Below the pieces are notes generated by a model. The model was not told where the DNA came from. It ran no database searches and saw nothing but the letters and a program-made list of their open reading frames with translations. A program made the position numbers and the translations under genes. From Methylococcaceae bacterium NSP1-2 (GTDB lineage Bacteria > Pseudomonadota > Gammaproteobacteria > Methylococcales > Methylomonadaceae): a DNA stretch of 9,161 bases. The stretch spans positions 1 to 9,161 of the forward strand of contig NQJH01000058.1 in assembly GCA_002256685.1 (NCBI GenBank), read 5' to 3'. Within the stretch, counting starts at the first letter, position 1. Every line of letters begins with the position of its first letter. Positions 5,834-9,161 of this stretch are shown here, piece after piece.

Positions 5834-6475
5834 ATGATTTCACATGCCCTAACTATTATTGCCAACGAATTAGAAGCGCATCTTCGGTCTGCTTACGCGC
5901 CTAGCAATCCCACTGAGAAGATGGTGTACTTGGGTAATATCGCTGAGGGTGTCGGTACCGTAGGGATTCCTAGAGGCATTATTAATCTGTCTGTCGTCAA
6001 TATAAAAGAAGAAAAAACGCTAAAAAATCTGCCCCATTATGTGCGCAATGACGCAACCCTCACTACCCGTTATGAAAACCCGCCGGTTTTTCTTAATTTT
6101 CAAATTCTAATCACAGCGACTCACGCGCAAGAAAAATACAGCGATGCGTTATTGGCATTGTCCAGAGTGATTCGGTTTTTTCAATTTAAAAATGTCTTTA
6201 CTCAGGATAACGTCGCTCTCAATTCTATTGATCAAGGCGCACCTAGCAACGCACTCGACCAGCTCACCTCATTCAAACTCATTTTTGATTTGTATTCACC
6301 GACGATGGAAGAAATTAACCATTTATGGGGAACGCTAGGCGGTAAGCAGTATCCTTTTGTGCTATACACCATGCGACTGCTCGACTTGCAATTCAAAGCC
6401 ATACAAAGTGAAAGCGGTGTTATTACTGAAATCGTCAGTGATTTTTATCACAAAAAACCGGTGGCAGTCTCATGA
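5834..6475 (+). CDS. DUF4255 / Pvc16-type tail terminator (cap) protein of a contractile injection system
   Basis: This 213-residue protein belongs to the DUF4255 (Pvc16 N-terminal) family, which caps the distal end of the sheath and tube in phage-tail-like injection systems such as PVC and Afp (Pvc16/Afp16). Evidence is the start MISHALTIIANELEAHL, a GIINLSVVNIKEEKTLKN segment, the conserved ENPPVFLNFQILITATH, YSDALLALSRVIRFFQ, and the late motifs SPTMEEINHLWGTLGGK and YPFVLYTMRLLDLQ. It is the first gene of the operon, preceded by GAGAG before the ATG, and its stop overlaps the next start (ATGA at 6472-6475), so translation is coupled. It lacks a signal peptide, as expected for a part assembled in the cytoplasm. 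Family assignment is strong; the capping role is known from relatives. Confidence 0.92.
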   Translation: MISHALTIIANELEAHLRSAYAPSNPTEKMVYLGNIAEGVGTVGIPRGIINLSVVNIKEEKTLKNLPHYVRNDATLTTRYENPPVFLNFQILITATHAQEKYSDALLALSRVIRFFQFKNVFTQDNVALNSIDQGAPSNALDQLTSFKLIFDLYSPTMEEINHLWGTLGGKQYPFVLYTMRLLDLQFKAIQSESGVITEIVSDFYHKKPVAVS

Positions 6476-7485
6476 GCGAACGTCTAAGCAGCAACTATCA
6501 GAATTTATTTCAGATACAGATTCTGCATCATTATTGGTTGGATGAAGGCGCGACTTTGTTCGATAAAATAACCAATCCAGCCCAAAAAACTAATCGGTTA
6601 TTGACTTATGACCTGAGAGATTTTTTAACCGTCACACCCACCGAAGAAACAGCGAAAACATTAAAAGCACTGTCCTGCATTTATCGAACAACGGCTTTAG
6701 GGCTTCTGGTTGCGGTTCAAGAAGGAGTTATTATTCCCAAAGATACTGTATTTGAATGGATAGTGACTGTAAAAAACCCCGATTTTTCCAATTACACCTC
6801 GCTGACGCTACGCAATCAAAAAATTTACACGTTCTATCATCCGCTGGAAGACAAGGTTTATCGCTACAAAGAAAATGTTCCCGTTTTAGCCAATCTGACG
6901 GGTGTTACCAGAGGAGCTGGTTCTAATAAAACGCTGTTCTTGTCGCAAGAAATTCCTGCATTGGCAGTCGATGATCAAATAGAAGCCCTGATATTATCAG
7001 GCAATAAAGTAAAACAGTTGATTAGTGATCAACCCAATGCAGCAACAAAAACAATTGGCTCTCCAGCGAATTCCTTGCCGGTTTTTATTCATCAAGGTGA
7101 CGTACCCATAATCACACCACCCGCAGGGCTAGACGGTATCCCACCAAAACGAGGGATTCTTTTGACTGACGTTATTCCAGACACTGTTTTCGCACTTATT
7201 CGTCTGAATGCCATTAGAGCTGATAACGATATTTTTAGTTTTGTAGACAATAGTGGGCTTGCCAAAGCAAATCCGCCCCTATTCCAAATTCGTTTTAAAA
7301 ACCGTTCGACTATTTGGCAATACTTCAATAAAAGCAACGGGGTTTTTAAATCTGAGGAAGCGAATCCGTTGCCGCTAACCTATTTTGGAAATGCGGGTAC
7401 GAAACAAAAACCTTCGGCGGGATTGCCGAAAGCCATCAAGGATGGTGTCAGAATAACCCGACTCGTGTCGGAAATTTTTGAATAA
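6472..7485 (+). CDS. Unrecognised injection-system protein between cap and sheath, possible cap adaptor
   Basis: I do not recognise a named family in this 337-residue soluble protein. The first 120 residues are mixed alpha/beta (NYQNLFQIQILHHYWLDEG, TYDLRDFLTVTPTEETAKTL, LLVAVQEGV). The middle is beta-rich with Gly/Pro turns (IITPPAGLDGIPPKRGILL). The C-terminal part has FQIRFKNRSTIWQYFNKS, NPLPLTYFGNAGTKQKPS and the end ITRLVSEIFE. There is no signal peptide or membrane helix. Its ATG overlaps the cap gene stop, and the sheath gene starts 35 bases later, so it is surely made with them. In injection systems of the Algoriphagus (AlgoCIS) type, a second cap protein (the 16B cap adaptor) accompanies the DUF4255 protein, and position and size fit that role. 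This is inference from context, not sequence identity. Confidence 0.72.
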   Translation: MSERLSSNYQNLFQIQILHHYWLDEGATLFDKITNPAQKTNRLLTYDLRDFLTVTPTEETAKTLKALSCIYRTTALGLLVAVQEGVIIPKDTVFEWIVTVKNPDFSNYTSLTLRNQKIYTFYHPLEDKVYRYKENVPVLANLTGVTRGAGSNKTLFLSQEIPALAVDDQIEALILSGNKVKQLISDQPNAATKTIGSPANSLPVFIHQGDVPIITPPAGLDGIPPKRGILLTDVIPDTVFALIRLNAIRADNDIFSFVDNSGLAKANPPLFQIRFKNRSTIWQYFNKSNGVFKSEEANPLPLTYFGNAGTKQKPSAGLPKAIKDGVRITRLVSEIFE

Positions 7486-7520
7486 CCCTTTCATCTTCAC
7501 GACAACAAACGGAAAACACC

Positions 7521-9161
7521 ATGGCTATCTATAAAACTCCTGGGGTTTATATCGAAGAAATCCCCAAATTTCCGCCTTCGATTGCAGCCGTAGAAACAGC
7601 GATACCGGCATTCATCGGCTATACCCAAAAAGCAGATAAAATTAAACCTAGCGACCTTATCAACTTACCGACGAAAATTGGCTCTATTGCAGAATACGAA
7701 GCGTATTTTGGCGTAGGCGCAGACCCCACCGTTAGTAATGTCAGCTTGGATGACAGTAAAAACTTCAAATCAGCGGTCATCGGCAATATATTTTTTATGT
7801 ACGACAGCTTACGACTGTTTTATGCCAATGGCGGCGGCGATTGTTATATCGTTTCAACGGGTCTATATGACACCGCAGGAAAAGCGGCGGGTGACTTTAC
7901 GGGAACAGGGAAAGGCATTGATGCACTGGTAAAAGTCGATGAGCCGACCATCCTCGTATTTCCCGATAATTCTTTGCTCACGACCGGCAGTGATTTTTAC
8001 AGCGTCTACGATGCTGCACTGGATCAATGTGGTAAATTGATGGATCGAGTTGGTTTATTTCATGTTAAAGAAGCCGATCCCAAAGGTAGCGAGTTTCGCT
8101 CAGGTTCAGGCATTAAAGACCTGAAATACGGCATGACTTATTCACCGTGGTTAGAAGTCAATTTCCCGAAAAACATCAGCTACCGTAGTTTTAAAAATGT
8201 TATCACTGTTGGTGCGACTAATTTTAAATTAGCGGATTTGACCGATGATGTAGCCATTAAAGCACTGGTTGCAGAATATGAACAAGTCATCGCAGACATT
8301 GATGTTATCAATACTGCCTCCGCCGCTTTAGCCAATCCCTCTAAAACCTTAAGAGATCAACTTACCGCGTTAGAAGGGGCTTATCTAGCGGCTAAAACCG
8401 TCGCTAACTTTATGCCATTGGTCAATTTTCTCTTTGAAGCCGCCAGAAAAATCGATGTCATGGTAGGTGCGGGCGTAGGGTCTGTCAGTAATGCGGATAT
8501 AAAAACCAAGCTAAAAACTCTTATTAGCTCAACGCTTAAAGCACTATACACAACCCTAATTAGTTACGATAAAGAACTGGCGGCTAAGGTTTCAGGCGGC
8601 AGTTATTCCGTCCAATTCAGCACGGGGACAGTCCCTTCTGCCGCTGAATGGAGTACTATTTTTGGGGCTGGCTCTCCTGCCGCCTCTGCCGTTATTCCAG
8701 CGACTGCCGTCACCGATGCCAGTAAAATGGACAGTGTGTTGCCACTGCTGAAAACGCTTTTTGATCAAATTAACAGTGCTTGGCTGACAAGTGTCGTCGG
8801 TGTGGCGCAAAAATCAGAAACCCAAAAACACGAGGGTCTATCTAGCACTTTCCCGCTTTATAAAACTATCCTGACAGGCATTCAAAATACCAATACGACC
8901 GTGCCACCGTCTGGCGCAGTTGCAGGGATTTATGCGTATGTAGACCGTACCAGAGGGGTTTGGAAAGCCCCCGCTAATGTCAGTATTTCTGGTTGCATCG
9001 GTCCTAAAAACACCTTTACCGCCTCCGAACTGGATAACCTTAATATTGATCCAAACAGTGGAAAATCGATTAACGCTATTCGTAGTTTCACGGGCAAAGG
9101 CACGCTGGTATTCGGTGCTAGAACATTGGCAGGTAATGACAATGAATGGCGTTATGTCAGT
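7521..9161 (+). CDS. Contractile injection system tail sheath protein (3' end beyond window)
   Basis: This open frame of 547 codons continues past the window end. It encodes the sheath subunit, which polymerises around the inner tube and contracts to drive it through a target membrane. The N-terminus MAIYKTPGVYIEEIPKFPPS with ETAIPAFIGYT is the sheath signature seen in eCIS and T6SS-iv-like systems. YSPWL (207-211) and VPPSGAVAGIYAYVDRTRG with VWKAPANV (from residue 461) mark the core domain, and SGKSINAIRSFTGKGTLVFGARTLAG and NEWRYVS lead into the C-terminal domain (Phage_sheath_1C type), most of which is missing here, probably 100 or more residues. Between YSPWL and VPPSG lie about 250 residues, largely helical, far more than in compact sheaths. 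The start follows GGAAAA at 7511-7516. The family call is firm. Confidence 0.94.
   Translation, partial: MAIYKTPGVYIEEIPKFPPSIAAVETAIPAFIGYTQKADKIKPSDLINLPTKIGSIAEYEAYFGVGADPTVSNVSLDDSKNFKSAVIGNIFFMYDSLRLFYANGGGDCYIVSTGLYDTAGKAAGDFTGTGKGIDALVKVDEPTILVFPDNSLLTTGSDFYSVYDAALDQCGKLMDRVGLFHVKEADPKGSEFRSGSGIKDLKYGMTYSPWLEVNFPKNISYRSFKNVITVGATNFKLADLTDDVAIKALVAEYEQVIADIDVINTASAALANPSKTLRDQLTALEGAYLAAKTVANFMPLVNFLFEAARKIDVMVGAGVGSVSNADIKTKLKTLISSTLKALYTTLISYDKELAAKVSGGSYSVQFSTGTVPSAAEWSTIFGAGSPAASAVIPATAVTDASKMDSVLPLLKTLFDQINSAWLTSVVGVAQKSETQKHEGLSSTFPLYKTILTGIQNTNTTVPPSGAVAGIYAYVDRTRGVWKAPANVSISGCIGPKNTFTASELDNLNIDPNSGKSINAIRSFTGKGTLVFGARTLAGNDNEWRYVS

Noticed and set aside
7738..7932. Small frames inside the sheath gene (7738-7932 plus, 8592-8810 and 8930-9142 minus)
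   Set aside because: All lie within the long sheath frame, which has clear family motifs; they are shadows.

Overview
The window reads as a chromosomal segment of a gammaproteobacterium with moderate to low GC. The aspartyl-tRNA synthetase resembles those of Pseudomonas-type and methanotroph-type lineages, and the fmdB-aspS pair and the HopJ-family and Host_attach-family genes fit that group. The assignment is inference from protein resemblance; there is no rRNA or tRNA here to test it.

Layout. Positions 124-2239 (+) hold a housekeeping pair: an FmdB-type zinc-ribbon protein and aspS. They are separated by a 54-base stretch that can fold into two hairpins inside an outer stem. aspS is broken: its two halves lie in different frames, and restoring 5 bases near 1060-1067 gives a normal 594-residue enzyme. 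A long palindromic repeat (2257-2286) closes this block.

Positions 2246-5127 hold six genes, all on the minus strand. In transcription order they are a secreted protein made of 16-residue repeats (five-bladed beta-flower type), a single-domain EamA transporter, a Host_attach-family protein with its own terminator, and a tight three-gene run of an ABM-like monooxygenase, a ParB/sulfiredoxin-like protein and a DUF2809 membrane protein. A 345-base AT-rich gap without genes (3918-4262) lies between the second and third of these.

Position 5252 onwards returns to the plus strand with a small HopJ-family gene. After an AT-rich intergenic region with a plausible promoter comes the start of a contractile injection system operon: a DUF4255/Pvc16-type tail cap protein, an unrecognised 337-residue protein whose start overlaps the cap gene by ATGA, and a tail sheath gene that runs off the window end. 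This order resembles extracellular or cytoplasmic phage-tail-like injection systems. Tube, baseplate, ATPase and cargo genes should lie beyond position 9161. The most notable points are the aspS lesion, the unknown protein between cap and sheath, and a roughly 250-residue insertion in the sheath.
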